Position numbers and translations under genes: made by a program
The notes under the pieces: generated by a model
Told to the model about the DNA's origin: nothing
What the model saw: the letters and a program-made list of their open reading frames with translations, nothing else
Database searches by the model: none
DNA from: Bacteroidetes bacterium UBA1935
GTDB taxonomy: Bacteria; Bacteroidota; Bacteroidia; Chitinophagales; Chitinophagaceae
Assembly (NCBI GenBank): GCA_002337045.1
Contig: DDFF01000007.1
Location: forward strand, 62,001-126,000
Direction: 5' to 3'
DNA: 64,000 nt
Part shown: one piece after another, positions 7,640-14,802 of the stretch
Position numbering within the stretch: position 1 is the first letter of the stretch
How the letters are laid out: each line of letters begins with the position of its first letter

Positions 7640-8503
7640 ATGGAAAAAGTACTCAAACCTACGAATGGCTACATGGCACTGGTATTATCGCTGATACTGC
7701 TTGCTGTCGGGGCTTACCTCTTTACACTGGCACCTGTTATGCCTATCATAGTGGCTCCTGCAATACTATGCATAGCAGCTACCATCTTCATCTGGAAAGG
7801 GTTGATGATTATTCAGCCCAACCACGCACGCGTGCTCAACTTCTTTGGTAAATATGTAGGTAGTGTAAAAGACAACGGTATGTTCTTTGTAAACCCGCTG
7901 TATGCTACCGTTAAAATCTCGCAAAGGGCATCTAACCTTGCAACACCTACACTGAAGGTGAACGACAAAATGGGCAATCCGATAGAGATAGCTTCGGTGA
8001 TAGTATGGCAGGTATCAGACACTTACAAAGCTGCTTATGAAGTATCTGACTTCGTATCTTATATAAAAACACAAAGTGAGGCTGCGCTTCGCAATCTGGC
8101 TACTAGCTTCTCTTACGATAACATAGAAGATGAAACGGCTACCATCACCCTGCGCGATGGCGGGCAGAAAGTAAACGAACTGCTTGAGAAAGAACTCAAT
8201 GACCGCCTGCATAGTTCGGGGCTTACTATACTGGAAGCGCGCATCAGCCACCTGGCATATGCACAGGAAATAGCAGGCGCTATGCTGCAACGCCAACAGG
8301 CAACAGCAATCGTTGCTGCACGATACAAAATAGTAGAGGGTGCAGTTGGCATGGTAGAAATGGCACTGGAACACCTGAGCAAAAAGAATATTGTAGAACT
8401 GGACGAAGACAAGAAAGCTACAATGGTTAGCAACCTGATGGTTGTATTGTGTGGCGAACGTGGTGCACAACCGGTATTGAACACAGGTACATTGCATCAA
8501 TAA
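7640..8503 (+). CDS. SPFH/band 7 membrane protein
   Basis: A 287-residue protein with two N-terminal membrane helices (about residues 11-30 and 33-52), then an SPFH (stomatin/prohibitin/flotillin/HflK) domain from about 58 (IIQPNHARVLNFFGKYVG) to 215, and a short Ala/Gln-rich helix (AQEIAGAMLQRQQA) as in stomatin-type proteins. Such proteins form membrane-bound oligomers that scaffold or regulate proteases and channels. The direct neighbour is a small Arc/ribbon-helix-helix protein 71 bp downstream. This SPFH-Arc neighbourhood recurs in bacteria to my knowledge, but its role is unclear. No NfeD-like partner is adjacent. Confidence 0.9.
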   Translation: MEKVLKPTNGYMALVLSLILLAVGAYLFTLAPVMPIIVAPAILCIAATIFIWKGLMIIQPNHARVLNFFGKYVGSVKDNGMFFVNPLYATVKISQRASNLATPTLKVNDKMGNPIEIASVIVWQVSDTYKAAYEVSDFVSYIKTQSEAALRNLATSFSYDNIEDETATITLRDGGQKVNELLEKELNDRLHSSGLTILEARISHLAYAQEIAGAMLQRQQATAIVAARYKIVEGAVGMVEMALEHLSKKNIVELDEDKKATMVSNLMVVLCGERGAQPVLNTGTLHQ

Positions 8504-8574
8504 ATTGAACCCGGATTTTCCTGATGAAGGGATTATCCGGGCTCATCAATCAATCTCATTAATCCGGGTTTAAC
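8504..8574 (+). other. Intercistronic region with mutually exclusive hairpins
   Basis: AACCCGGATT (8508-8517) can pair fully with AATCCGGGTT (8561-8570), but its core CCGGAT (8511-8516) can instead pair with ATCCGG (8535-8540). TGATGA (8522-8527) can pair with TCATCA (8543-8548). The long stem ends directly before the start codon of the Arc-like gene. Confidence 0.55.
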
Positions 8575-8763
8575 ATGTCTAAAAAAAGTTTTGTACTGCG
8601 TATAGATGAAGAAACATTCAAAGCCATTGAAAAATGGGCTGCGGATGAGTTTCGCAGTGCAAACGGGCAACTGGAATGGATAATTGATAAAGCACTGAAG
8701 GACGCAGGACGAAAAAAACCTGCTACCAAAAAGAAAGATGATGAAGATAAAAAAGAGAAATAG
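8575..8763 (+). CDS. Arc/ribbon-helix-helix-like small protein
   Basis: A 62-residue protein. Residues about 4-45 (KSFVLRIDEETFKAIEKWA...NGQLEWIIDKAL) fit an Arc/MetJ-type ribbon-helix-helix: one beta strand, then two helices with the NGQLEWII pattern of Arc-family DNA-binding proteins. The last 17 residues are a highly charged Lys/Asp/Glu tail. It may bind DNA as a dimer and regulate its own operon, or serve as an adaptor for the SPFH protein. It follows the SPFH gene with a structured spacer and no separate promoter seen. Confidence 0.75.
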   Translation: MSKKSFVLRIDEETFKAIEKWAADEFRSANGQLEWIIDKALKDAGRKKPATKKKDDEDKKEK

Positions 8764-8766
8764 CTG

Positions 8767-9117
8767 CTATACTGCAGCTATTTCTTTTTGTTTGTTTATG
8801 GTTGAAATCTCGGATAGTGTTTTAAAAACATCTAGCAGGTAAGTGCCTGTATCAGATATATTATACTCTATGTGCAGTGGCTTCTCTCTTACTACTCGCT
8901 TCTCTATCAGACTATGGCTTTCCATCAGGTGCAGCGCTACAGATAGCGATTGCTTATTAGACCCCGGTAATGCCTTGAGCAATTCGCTAAAACGTATAGG
9001 CTCATTATTAAAATGCATCACCTTGAATATACCCGGCACCCATTTTGTAGAAAGTACATTCAGTATATCCTGCCCAGGGCAGTTATTGTGATTTATTATA
9101 GTGGTATTGTCGGTCAT
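8767..9117 (-). CDS. HxlR-family winged-helix regulator
   Basis: A 116-residue HxlR/DUF24 regulator. The N-terminal Cys (NNCPGQDIL, residue 13) sits where the redox- or electrophile-sensing Cys of HypR/YodB-type members lies. Residues 20-95 form the winged helix (LSTKWVPGIFKVMH...IRFSELLKALPGSNKQSLSVALHLMES). It is divergent from an old yellow enzyme gene with only 79 bp between them, a standard arrangement in which the regulator represses the reductase until an electrophile modifies the Cys (family knowledge; here inference). Confidence 0.85.
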   Translation of the reverse strand: MTDNTTIINHNNCPGQDILNVLSTKWVPGIFKVMHFNNEPIRFSELLKALPGSNKQSLSVALHLMESHSLIEKRVVREKPLHIEYNISDTGTYLLDVFKTLSEISTINKQKEIAAV

Positions 9118-9131
9118 ATTTTTCTGACTTA

Positions 9132-9162
9132 TTGTTATGCATTCTCACAAGTGCCACCTTTG
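9132..9162 (+). promoter_or_regulatory. Promoter of the old yellow enzyme gene
   Basis: TTG at 9132-9134 and CACCTTTG (7 of 8 to TAnnTTTG) at 9155-9162, spaced 20 bp. It fills the short divergent region with the HxlR gene, so repressor binding there would block it. No clean dyad was found. Confidence 0.6.
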
Positions 9163-9196
9163 ACATAGAAATCAAGTAACACAACTACAAAAGACA

Positions 9197-10282
9197 ATGG
9201 AACTACAAAGTAAAGTGAATATGTTTGAACCCTACCACATGGGGGCGATAGAATTATCTAATCGTATCATAATGGCACCTATGACACGCTCTCGTGCAAT
9301 AGGCAATGTAGCTAACGATATGATTGCAGAATACTATACACAGCGTGCAAGCGCGGGCCTCATTATATCCGAAGGTATTGCACCATCACCAAACGGATTG
9401 GGTTATGCGCGCATCCCGGGCTTATTCAACGAAGCACAGGTAGCAAGCTGGAAGAAAGTAACAGATGCTGTACACAATGCAGGTGGTAAAATCTTCGCAC
9501 AGATAATGCATACAGGCCGTGTATCGCATATTGCCAATATGCCTGCAGGCGCAAAAGTTGTAGCCCCGTCTGCGGTAGCAGCAACAGGCGATATATGGAC
9601 AGACACAGAGGCTATGCAACCAATGCCGGTACCAAGTGCCATGACTACTGAAGAAGTTGCAAGCACGATACTGGAATACGTACAATCAGCGCAAAACGCT
9701 ATTGATGCAGGCTTTGACGGTATAGAACTGCACGGAGCTAACGGATATCTATTAGAGCAATTCCTGAACCCGGGTGTAAACCAACGTACAGACAACTATG
9801 GTGGCAGCATTGAAAACCGTGCAAGATTTGTAATAGAAGTAGCAAAAGCAGTAGCAGATAAAATAGGCAAAGAAAAAGTGGGCTTACGCATATCTCCGTA
9901 CAATCCGTATAACAGCATGCCTGCATACAATGAAGTATTTGCAACATACGACTACCTGAGCAAAGAGCTGAATAATATTGGCATTGCATACCTGCACATG
10001 ATAGACTATGCGGCACGAGCAACTGAAGAAGGTCTGTTGCTGATACAGACTATCCGCAACAACTTTACAAATACATTGATACTGAATGGTGGCTATAACA
10101 AAGAACGAGCAGAAGAGGTATTAGCTAACGGACTGGCAGATGCAGTATCGTTCGGTACACCATTCGTATCAAACCCTAATCTGCCACACAAGTTGAAGCA
10201 TGCAGTAGAGCTGAATACAGCAGACCCTGCATTGTTCTTTTCTGCTGGTAAAGAAGGTTTTATAGACTATCCCTTGAATTAA
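9197..10282 (+). CDS. Old yellow enzyme family ene-reductase (NemA-like)
   Basis: A 361-residue FMN-dependent TIM-barrel oxidoreductase. The N-terminal FMN site reads NRIIMAPMTRSRA; the central HGANGYLLEQFLNP and QRTDNYGGSIENRARF are signatures of the NemA/XenB class; the C-terminal NGGYNKERAEEVL and ADAVSFGTPFVSNPNLP complete the flavin-phosphate site. It reduces activated alkenes, nitro compounds or nitrate esters with NAD(P)H. Divergent from the HxlR regulator, which probably controls it. I keep ATG 9197; the in-frame Met at 9221 begins the conserved MFEPYHMG and is an alternative start. Confidence 0.92.
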   Translation: MELQSKVNMFEPYHMGAIELSNRIIMAPMTRSRAIGNVANDMIAEYYTQRASAGLIISEGIAPSPNGLGYARIPGLFNEAQVASWKKVTDAVHNAGGKIFAQIMHTGRVSHIANMPAGAKVVAPSAVAATGDIWTDTEAMQPMPVPSAMTTEEVASTILEYVQSAQNAIDAGFDGIELHGANGYLLEQFLNPGVNQRTDNYGGSIENRARFVIEVAKAVADKIGKEKVGLRISPYNPYNSMPAYNEVFATYDYLSKELNNIGIAYLHMIDYAARATEEGLLLIQTIRNNFTNTLILNGGYNKERAEEVLANGLADAVSFGTPFVSNPNLPHKLKHAVELNTADPALFFSAGKEGFIDYPLN

Positions 10283-10304
10283 GACAGAGACAATTATAAA
10301 GACA

Positions 10305-10336
10305 AAAAAGAGGCTACCAATCAGTAGCCTCTTTTT
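10305..10336. terminator. Bidirectional terminator
   Basis: AAAAAGAGGCTAC (10305-10317) and GTAGCCTCTTTTT (10324-10336) form a 13-bp stem with a 6-nt loop, with A/T runs on both sides, between convergent genes ending at 10282 and 10335. Confidence 0.9.
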
Positions 10337-10814
10337 ATTTAGCTTTTAGTTGCGCTATGCGTTCTTCAAATGTTATTGCGGTTTCAAAAGGCTCTTCAAA
10401 TGCGCTGAAATACTCAGTCAATTCTTTGCTGTGTGCTTCGCTTCTTTGCGTTTGCATATTGAAGTGTACAAACGTGCTCCACAATACAGCCTTAAGTTGT
10501 GTCTTGTCTTTGTTCCACATCATCATCTCTACCAGTATTTCCTTTTCACGCAGCTTTCGCAGTGTAGATTGTATTACTACAGTCTCCATCAGCATGGCAG
10601 GTTTCAGATACACTATCTGGTTAGAACCTACTACCCAGCTTTTACCATGCTCTTTGGCATAGTGATACACATTAAACTGGTAGTTCTCCCACAACTGGTC
10701 TTCGCGGGCATTGATAAAATAATCGAGGTAGCGTGCATTGTTCAGATGATTGAACGGATCGCAATCAGGAAAGCGTATCAGCACAGTGCTCTCCAAAGTT
10801 TTTGAATTGCTCAT
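10335..10814 (-). CDS. Hotdog-fold acyl-CoA thioesterase
   Basis: A 159-residue hotdog protein of the 4-hydroxybenzoyl-CoA thioesterase/FadM type. The N-terminal VLIRFPDCDPFNHLNNARYLDY contains the active-site Asp in the DxxxHxNN pattern, followed by the long helix and a five-stranded sheet (VGSNQIVYLKPAMLMETVVIQ...VLWSTFVHFNMQT). It likely hydrolyses acyl-CoA or acyl-ACP in the cytoplasm; the substrate is not deducible. Its stop lies inside the shared terminator hairpin. Monocistronic. Confidence 0.85.
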   Translation of the reverse strand: MSNSKTLESTVLIRFPDCDPFNHLNNARYLDYFINAREDQLWENYQFNVYHYAKEHGKSWVVGSNQIVYLKPAMLMETVVIQSTLRKLREKEILVEMMMWNKDKTQLKAVLWSTFVHFNMQTQRSEAHSKELTEYFSAFEEPFETAITFEERIAQLKAK

Positions 10815-10868
10815 ATCAGGTATATGATTGACAGATAAGAATGTATAACAACCAAATATACCTAAATA

Positions 10869-10897
10869 ATAAAGGCTACCGGATTGGTAGCCTTTAT
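10869..10897 (-). terminator. Terminator of the rplQ operon
   Basis: ATAAAGGCTACC (10869-10880) and GGTAGCCTTTAT (10886-10897) form a 12-bp stem with a 5-nt loop, 23 bp after the rplQ stop on the minus strand, followed by an A/T-rich tail. Confidence 0.85.
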
Positions 10898-10919
10898 ACG
10901 TTTATAATCCTTTACAGAA

Positions 10920-11450
10920 TTAAGCATTGTTTTCTTCTGTACCTTCTGCAGCCGGTGCTTCCGGAGTTGCATCAGTAGCAGGAGTTTCGTTTGCCGGAGC
11001 TGGTGTTTCAGCTTTTTTAGGAGCTGCAGTACCGCTACGACGGCTACGACGTGTTTTCTTAGCGCCTTCTTTAGCGTCTTTCTTGTAGATTTCGTTGAAG
11101 TCAACCAGCTCAATCATCGCCATGTCAGCAGCATCACCCATACGGCGAGGCAGCTTGATGATGCGAGTGTAACCACCAGGACGGCCGGCTACTTTATCAC
11201 CAATAACACCAAACAATTCTTTGATAGCTTCTTTGTCTTGCAGGTAGCTGAACACAACACGACGGTTGTGCATGCTATCAGTTTTACCACGAGTGATCAG
11301 TGGTTCTGCATAAACACGCAAAGATTTTGCTTTAGCCAGTGTAGTGATGATACGCTTGTGCTCAATCAGCTGGCAAGTAAGGTTAGAAAGCAACGCAGCG
11401 CGGTGAGAAGCGGTGCGGCCTAAGTTTTTGATTTTGTCTCCGTGACGCAT
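10920..11450 (-). CDS. rplQ: Large-subunit ribosomal protein L17 (bL17)
   Basis: A 176-residue protein whose first 115 residues are a standard bL17 (MRHGDKIKNLGRTASHRAALL...RRMGDAADMAMIEL). Residues after about 125 form a basic segment (KKTRRSRR) and then a low-complexity Ala/Pro/Thr/Glu tail, an extension common in this phylum and absent from the E. coli protein (127 residues). Last gene of the infA-rplQ operon. A hairpin lies between rpoA and this gene. Confidence 0.97.
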   Translation of the reverse strand: MRHGDKIKNLGRTASHRAALLSNLTCQLIEHKRIITTLAKAKSLRVYAEPLITRGKTDSMHNRRVVFSYLQDKEAIKELFGVIGDKVAGRPGGYTRIIKLPRRMGDAADMAMIELVDFNEIYKKDAKEGAKKTRRSRRSGTAAPKKAETPAPANETPATDATPEAPAAEGTEENNA

Positions 11451-11520
11451 GACTGTTAGTTTTTAATTCCCCCATACCGTAGTCAAGGTATATGAGGTAC
11501 TGATGTTAATAAAAAAGGTA

Positions 11521-11554
11521 AAAGTCAAAACCCATATTGCAGGGTTTTGACTTT
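11521..11554 (-). terminator. Hairpin between rpoA and rplQ (possible attenuator)
   Basis: AAAGTCAAAACCC (11521-11533) pairs perfectly with GGGTTTTGACTTT (11542-11554). On the minus strand the stem begins 9 bp after the rpoA stop and is followed by a T-rich stretch, resembling an intrinsic terminator inside the operon. Confidence 0.6.
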
Positions 11555-11563
11555 ATGAATTAA

Positions 11564-12559
11564 TTAATCGTTGCTGCGGTGGAATTTGCTGATATCCATA
11601 CCGAAGTGCAGACCGCGTTCGCCCAGCACTTGTTCGATTTCAGAAAGTGATTTCTGACCGAAGTTGCGGAATTTCATCAGTTCTTCCTGTGTATATTGTA
11701 CCAGTTCGCTCAGAGAGTTGATCTTAGCAGCTTTCAGACAGTTGAATGCACGTACAGAAAGTTCCAGATCTTCAAGCGGTGTGTTCAATACTTTGCGCAG
11801 TTGCAGTGTTTCTTCATCTACTACTGCTTCTTTTTCTTCACGTTTAGTATCCAGAGAGATGTTTTCATCTGTGATGATCATCAGGTGCTGAATCAGTATG
11901 CGTGAAGCTTCTTTCACAGCTTCTTCAGGATGAATAGTACCATCTGTTACTACTTCCATTATCAGTTTTTCGAAGTCCGTACGTTGTTCAACGCGCGTAT
12001 TTTCGATGCTGTATTTTACATTCTTGATTGGTGTGTAGATAGAGTCGATCGCTATCAGGCCTACAGGCGCTTCCAGTGAACGGTTCTCTTCTGCAGGCAC
12101 ATAACCACGGCCTTTACCAATGTGCAATTCTATATGGAAAGAAGTACCAGGATCCATTGTGCATATCAGCAACTCAGGATTCATTACTTCAAAGTTAGGC
12201 AGTGCTTCACCAATCATACCTGCGGTGAATACTTCCTGACCTTTAATGTTCAGTTCTACCCTGTCAGATGTTACATCGCTGTCAACAACTTTCTTCAGGC
12301 GAACTTGCTTCAGGTTCAGGATGATTTCAGTTACATCTTCCAGCACACCTTTGATAGTTGCAAATTCGTGGTCAGCTCCAGCTATTTTGATAGCTGTGAT
12401 AGCATAACCTTCCAGAGAAGACAACAATACGCGACGCAGCGCGTTACCGATGGTAACACCATAACCCGGTTCCAGCGGACGGAATTCGAATTGTGCTTCG
12501 AAATCTGTTGCTTTCTGAAGAACAATTTTATCCGGTTTTTGGAAATTTAAAATAGCCAT
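11564..12559 (-). CDS. rpoA: RNA polymerase alpha subunit
   Basis: A 331-residue alpha subunit. The N-terminal assembly domain (about 1-230) includes GYGVTIGNALRRVLLSSLEG and the GRGYVPAEENR loop. A linker (about 232-250) leads to the C-terminal helix-hairpin-helix domain (about 255-320; LSVRAFNCLKAAKINSLSEL and FGQKSLSEIEQVLGERGL). It forms the dimer scaffold for beta and beta' and contacts upstream promoter DNA and activators. It lies between rpsD and rplQ, the conserved alpha-operon order. Confidence 0.98.
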   Translation of the reverse strand: MAILNFQKPDKIVLQKATDFEAQFEFRPLEPGYGVTIGNALRRVLLSSLEGYAITAIKIAGADHEFATIKGVLEDVTEIILNLKQVRLKKVVDSDVTSDRVELNIKGQEVFTAGMIGEALPNFEVMNPELLICTMDPGTSFHIELHIGKGRGYVPAEENRSLEAPVGLIAIDSIYTPIKNVKYSIENTRVEQRTDFEKLIMEVVTDGTIHPEEAVKEASRILIQHLMIITDENISLDTKREEKEAVVDEETLQLRKVLNTPLEDLELSVRAFNCLKAAKINSLSELVQYTQEELMKFRNFGQKSLSEIEQVLGERGLHFGMDISKFHRSND

Positions 12560-12631
12560 ATACTTATTAATTTGTGATTCGCGAGGGACATTCTATCCAA
12601 CGCAATCGGTTAATAAACTGCTTAAAAATTA

Positions 12632-13237
12632 TTATTTAGAATACAATTCTACGATCAGTTGTTCTTTGATATTCTCAGGAACACTTTCACGCTCAGGATT
12701 AGCGATATAAGTACCTTTCATTTCTTTCTCGTTCCAATCAACCCAGCTGATTTTAGGATTTTTACCACGCATCAGGCTTGTGATTGTAGGATTGATTTTG
12801 CTCTTAGGTTTCAGTTCAATGATATCACCCGGTTTCAGTTGGTAAGAAGGGATGTTAACCACTTCACCATTTACCATGATGTGTTTGTGAGAAACCAACT
12901 GACGAGCAGCAGGACGAGTAGGAGAAATACCCATACGGTAGATAGTGTTGTCAAGACGAGCTTCCAACAGTTTGATCAGGTTTTCACCAGTCGCACCTTT
13001 CAGGCGAGAAGCCTCTACGTATGTGTTGCGGAATTGTTTTTCCAATACACCGTAAGTGTATTTTGCTTTTTGTTTTTCTTTCAGCTGGATAGCGTACTCA
13101 GATGCAGTTTTGCGTTTGCGAGTACCACCGTGTTGACCCGGAGGGTTGCTGTTTTTACCAAGGTTCTTACCTGAACCCAGTATTGGTTCGCCGAAGATGC
13201 GGCAGATTCTGTTCTTAGGACCTGTATAACGTGCCAT
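12632..13237 (-). CDS. rpsD: Small-subunit ribosomal protein S4 (uS4)
   Basis: A 201-residue uS4: N-terminal MARYTGPKNRICRIFGEPI, Arg/Lys-rich region, and an S4 RNA-binding domain around residues 92-155 (LEARLDNTIYRMGISPTRPAARQLVSHKHIMVNGE). It is a 16S rRNA assembly initiator and, in other bacteria, the autogenous repressor of the alpha operon. The N-terminal cysteine zinc cluster of some uS4 proteins is absent (one Cys, C12). A 12-bp hairpin lies just upstream of its start. Confidence 0.97.
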   Translation of the reverse strand: MARYTGPKNRICRIFGEPILGSGKNLGKNSNPPGQHGGTRKRKTASEYAIQLKEKQKAKYTYGVLEKQFRNTYVEASRLKGATGENLIKLLEARLDNTIYRMGISPTRPAARQLVSHKHIMVNGEVVNIPSYQLKPGDIIELKPKSKINPTITSLMRGKNPKISWVDWNEKEMKGTYIANPERESVPENIKEQLIVELYSK

Positions 13238-13254
13238 AGTCGATTTTTAAAAAA

Positions 13255-13297
13255 CTGCTCCGTATCATTTAAAATCGTAAATCCCGATACGGAGCAG
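13255..13297 (-). promoter_or_regulatory. Hairpin in the rpsK-rpsD spacer
   Basis: CTGCTCCGTATC (13255-13266) and GATACGGAGCAG (13286-13297) are perfect 12-bp reverse complements with a 19-nt loop. The 3' arm on the minus strand ends 17 bp before the rpsD ATG. No U-tract follows, so translational control or an mRNA-stability element is more likely than termination. Confidence 0.6.
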
Positions 13298-13342
13298 TAT
13301 TGTTATTGTGAAAAAATAATTAACTGTAATAATAGTTGCAGA

Positions 13343-13744
13343 TTATACCCTGCGTTTTTTAGGAGGACGGCAACCGTTGTGCGGCATAGGCGTAACGTCT
13401 TTGATAGAAGTAACTTCGATACCAACACTAGCCAGTGCACGGATAGCACCTTCGCGACCCGAACCAGGACCTTTAACGAAAACGTCTACTTTTTTCAAAC
13501 CTGCATCAGCTGCTACTTTACCGCAGTCCTGAGATGCCATTTGTGCAGCGTATGGTGTGTTCTTTTTAGAACCACGGAAACCCATTTTACCTGCAGAAGA
13601 CCAAGAGATAACCTGACCTTGCTTGTTAGTGATACTAACGATGATGTTGTTGAAAGTTGCGCTGATATGCACGTCGCCATGCGGTTCAACTTTCACTACG
13701 CGCTTTTTAGCAGCGGTTTTTGCAGAAGATTGTGCTTTTGCCAT
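13343..13744 (-). CDS. rpsK: Small-subunit ribosomal protein S11 (uS11)
   Basis: A 133-residue uS11: a basic N-terminus (AKAQSSAKTAAKKR) then the conserved core (DVHISATFNNIIVSITNKQGQ, ASQDCGKVAADAGLKKVDVFVKG) and the C-terminal DVTPMPHNGCRPPKKRRV. It lines the platform and mRNA exit channel of the 30S subunit. Normal length for the family. Preceded by a structured 105-bp spacer. Confidence 0.98.
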   Translation of the reverse strand: MAKAQSSAKTAAKKRVVKVEPHGDVHISATFNNIIVSITNKQGQVISWSSAGKMGFRGSKKNTPYAAQMASQDCGKVAADAGLKKVDVFVKGPGSGREGAIRALASVGIEVTSIKDVTPMPHNGCRPPKKRRV

Positions 13745-13849
13745 TTTACTTTAAAAAGGTACTCGTTAAAAAAACTATAAGCCGGTATTACCCGGCCCCG
13801 TTCCACTCCTCCCTGCAGCAGCTTAGCAGATCCGGCAGTGGTTCGTGGA
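13745..13849 (-). other. GC-rich structured spacer between rpsM and rpsK
   Basis: On the minus strand this spacer contains GCCGG-GTAATA-CCGGC close to rpsK and a longer imperfect fold with CCACT...AGTGG ends enclosing CTGC/GCAG pairs. It is markedly more GC-rich than the surrounding spacers, suggesting an RNA structure. Confidence 0.45.
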
Positions 13850-14230
13850 TTATTTCTTAGCTGCTTTCTTTTTACCTGCAACAGTTTTGCGCTTACCTTT
13901 ACGGGTACGGCTGTTGGTACGTGTACGCTGACCACGCAAAGGCAAACCTTTACGGTGACGCAGACCGCGATAACAAGCAATATCCATCAGGCGTTTGATG
14001 TTCATCTGAACTTCAGAACGCAACTGGCCTTCTACTTTGAACTCAGTGCTGATGATATTACGGATGGCAGCTTGCTCTTCGTCATTCCACTCCATCGCTT
14101 TCTTATCATAATTAATCCCTGATTTGTCAAGGATATATTGAGCAGTGCTACGGCCAATACCGTAAATATAAGTGAGAGCTATCTCACCACGCTTGTTCTT
14201 CGGAAGGTCTATACCAGCTATACGAGCCAT
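13850..14230 (-). CDS. rpsM: Small-subunit ribosomal protein S13 (uS13)
   Basis: A 126-residue uS13 with the N-terminal ARIAGIDLPKNKRGEIALTYIYGIGR, the helix-two-turn-helix region and the basic C-terminal tail (RGQRTRTNSRTRKGKRKT...KKAAKK) that contacts tRNA in the P site. Length is normal. Fourth from the front in the infA operon: infA, rpmJ, then this gene 38 bp after rpmJ. Confidence 0.98.
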   Translation of the reverse strand: MARIAGIDLPKNKRGEIALTYIYGIGRSTAQYILDKSGINYDKKAMEWNDEEQAAIRNIISTEFKVEGQLRSEVQMNIKRLMDIACYRGLRHRKGLPLRGQRTRTNSRTRKGKRKTVAGKKKAAKK

Positions 14231-14268
14231 GTATGTTATTATTTTAAAATACTAATTACTAAATACGA

Positions 14269-14385
14269 TTATCCCTGACGTTGTTTGAAACGTGGGTTTT
14301 TCTTGTTAATTACATATAATCTGCCTTTGCGGCGAACTATTTTGCAATCTGCACTACGCTTTTTGATAGCTGCTCTAACCTTCAT
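14269..14385 (-). CDS. rpmJ: Large-subunit ribosomal protein L36 (bL36)
   Basis: A 38-residue protein beginning MKVRAAIKKRSADCKIVRR and ending NPRFKQRQG. Only one of the four zinc-binding positions keeps Cys (C14 in SADCK), so this is a zinc-independent (C-minus-like) bL36, as is common in Bacteroidota. It is too short for most gene-finding cut-offs. It sits between infA (33 bp upstream) and rpsM in the conserved order. Confidence 0.95.
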   Translation of the reverse strand: MKVRAAIKKRSADCKIVRRKGRLYVINKKNPRFKQRQG

Positions 14386-14417
14386 GACCGGTTATTGTTT
14401 TTATTGTTAGTTATCTG

Positions 14418-14636
14418 TTACTTGTACCTGTATATAATACGGCCGCGGCTCAAATCATACGGACTCATTTCAACGCCAACCTTATCGCCGGGCAGGATGC
14501 GGATGTAGTGCATGCGCATTTTACCCGAGATGGTAGCCAAAATTTCGTGTCCGTTTTCAAGACGTACGCGGAACATTGCATTCGACAGAGCTTCAACGAT
14601 TGTTCCGTCTTGTTTAATCAGAGACTGTTTAGCCAT
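14418..14636 (-). CDS. infA: Translation initiation factor IF-1
   Basis: A 72-residue S1/OB-fold protein (MAKQSLIKQDGTIVEAL...ISGKMRMHYIRILPGDKV...DLSRGRIIYRYK), the canonical IF-1 length. It binds the ribosomal A site during initiation. The frame is open further upstream, but ATG 14636 matches the family start, and the promoter lies at 14651-14682, inside the longer frame. First gene of the seven-gene operon infA-rpmJ-rpsM-rpsK-rpsD-rpoA-rplQ. Confidence 0.98.
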   Translation of the reverse strand: MAKQSLIKQDGTIVEALSNAMFRVRLENGHEILATISGKMRMHYIRILPGDKVGVEMSPYDLSRGRIIYRYK

Positions 14637-14650
14637 ATTTTTAAGGACTG

Positions 14651-14682
14651 CAAAGGTAATGGGTATTTTTTTTCTATCCAAA
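14651..14682 (-). promoter_or_regulatory. Promoter of the infA-rplQ operon
   Basis: The minus strand reads TTTG (14682-14679), a 20-bp spacer, then TACCTTTG (14658-14651), a complete consensus promoter. The predicted leader is under 15 nt. A second TATATTTG box lies at about 14732-14739 without a matching -33. Confidence 0.85.
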
Positions 14683-14747
14683 TAAATTAGAGTTCCGAAT
14701 ATTATATTCTTAAATATTGGCCCTCGGGGGTGCAAATATAATGAAAA

Positions 14748-14766
14748 CAGGCACCTGAAGTGCCTG
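14748..14766 (-). terminator. Terminator after gmhB
   Basis: CAGGCAC (14748-14754) and GTGCCTG (14760-14766) form a 7-bp stem with 5-nt loop, followed on the minus strand by TTTTC. It separates the heptose genes from the infA operon. Confidence 0.65.
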
Positions 14767-14802
14767 AAAATCAAATATTATAACAAATAAATAAAATGTG
14801 AA

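Noticed and set aside
14637..14774. 46-residue N-terminal extension of infA
   Set aside because: The operon promoter (14651-14682) lies inside it and IF-1 is 72 residues.
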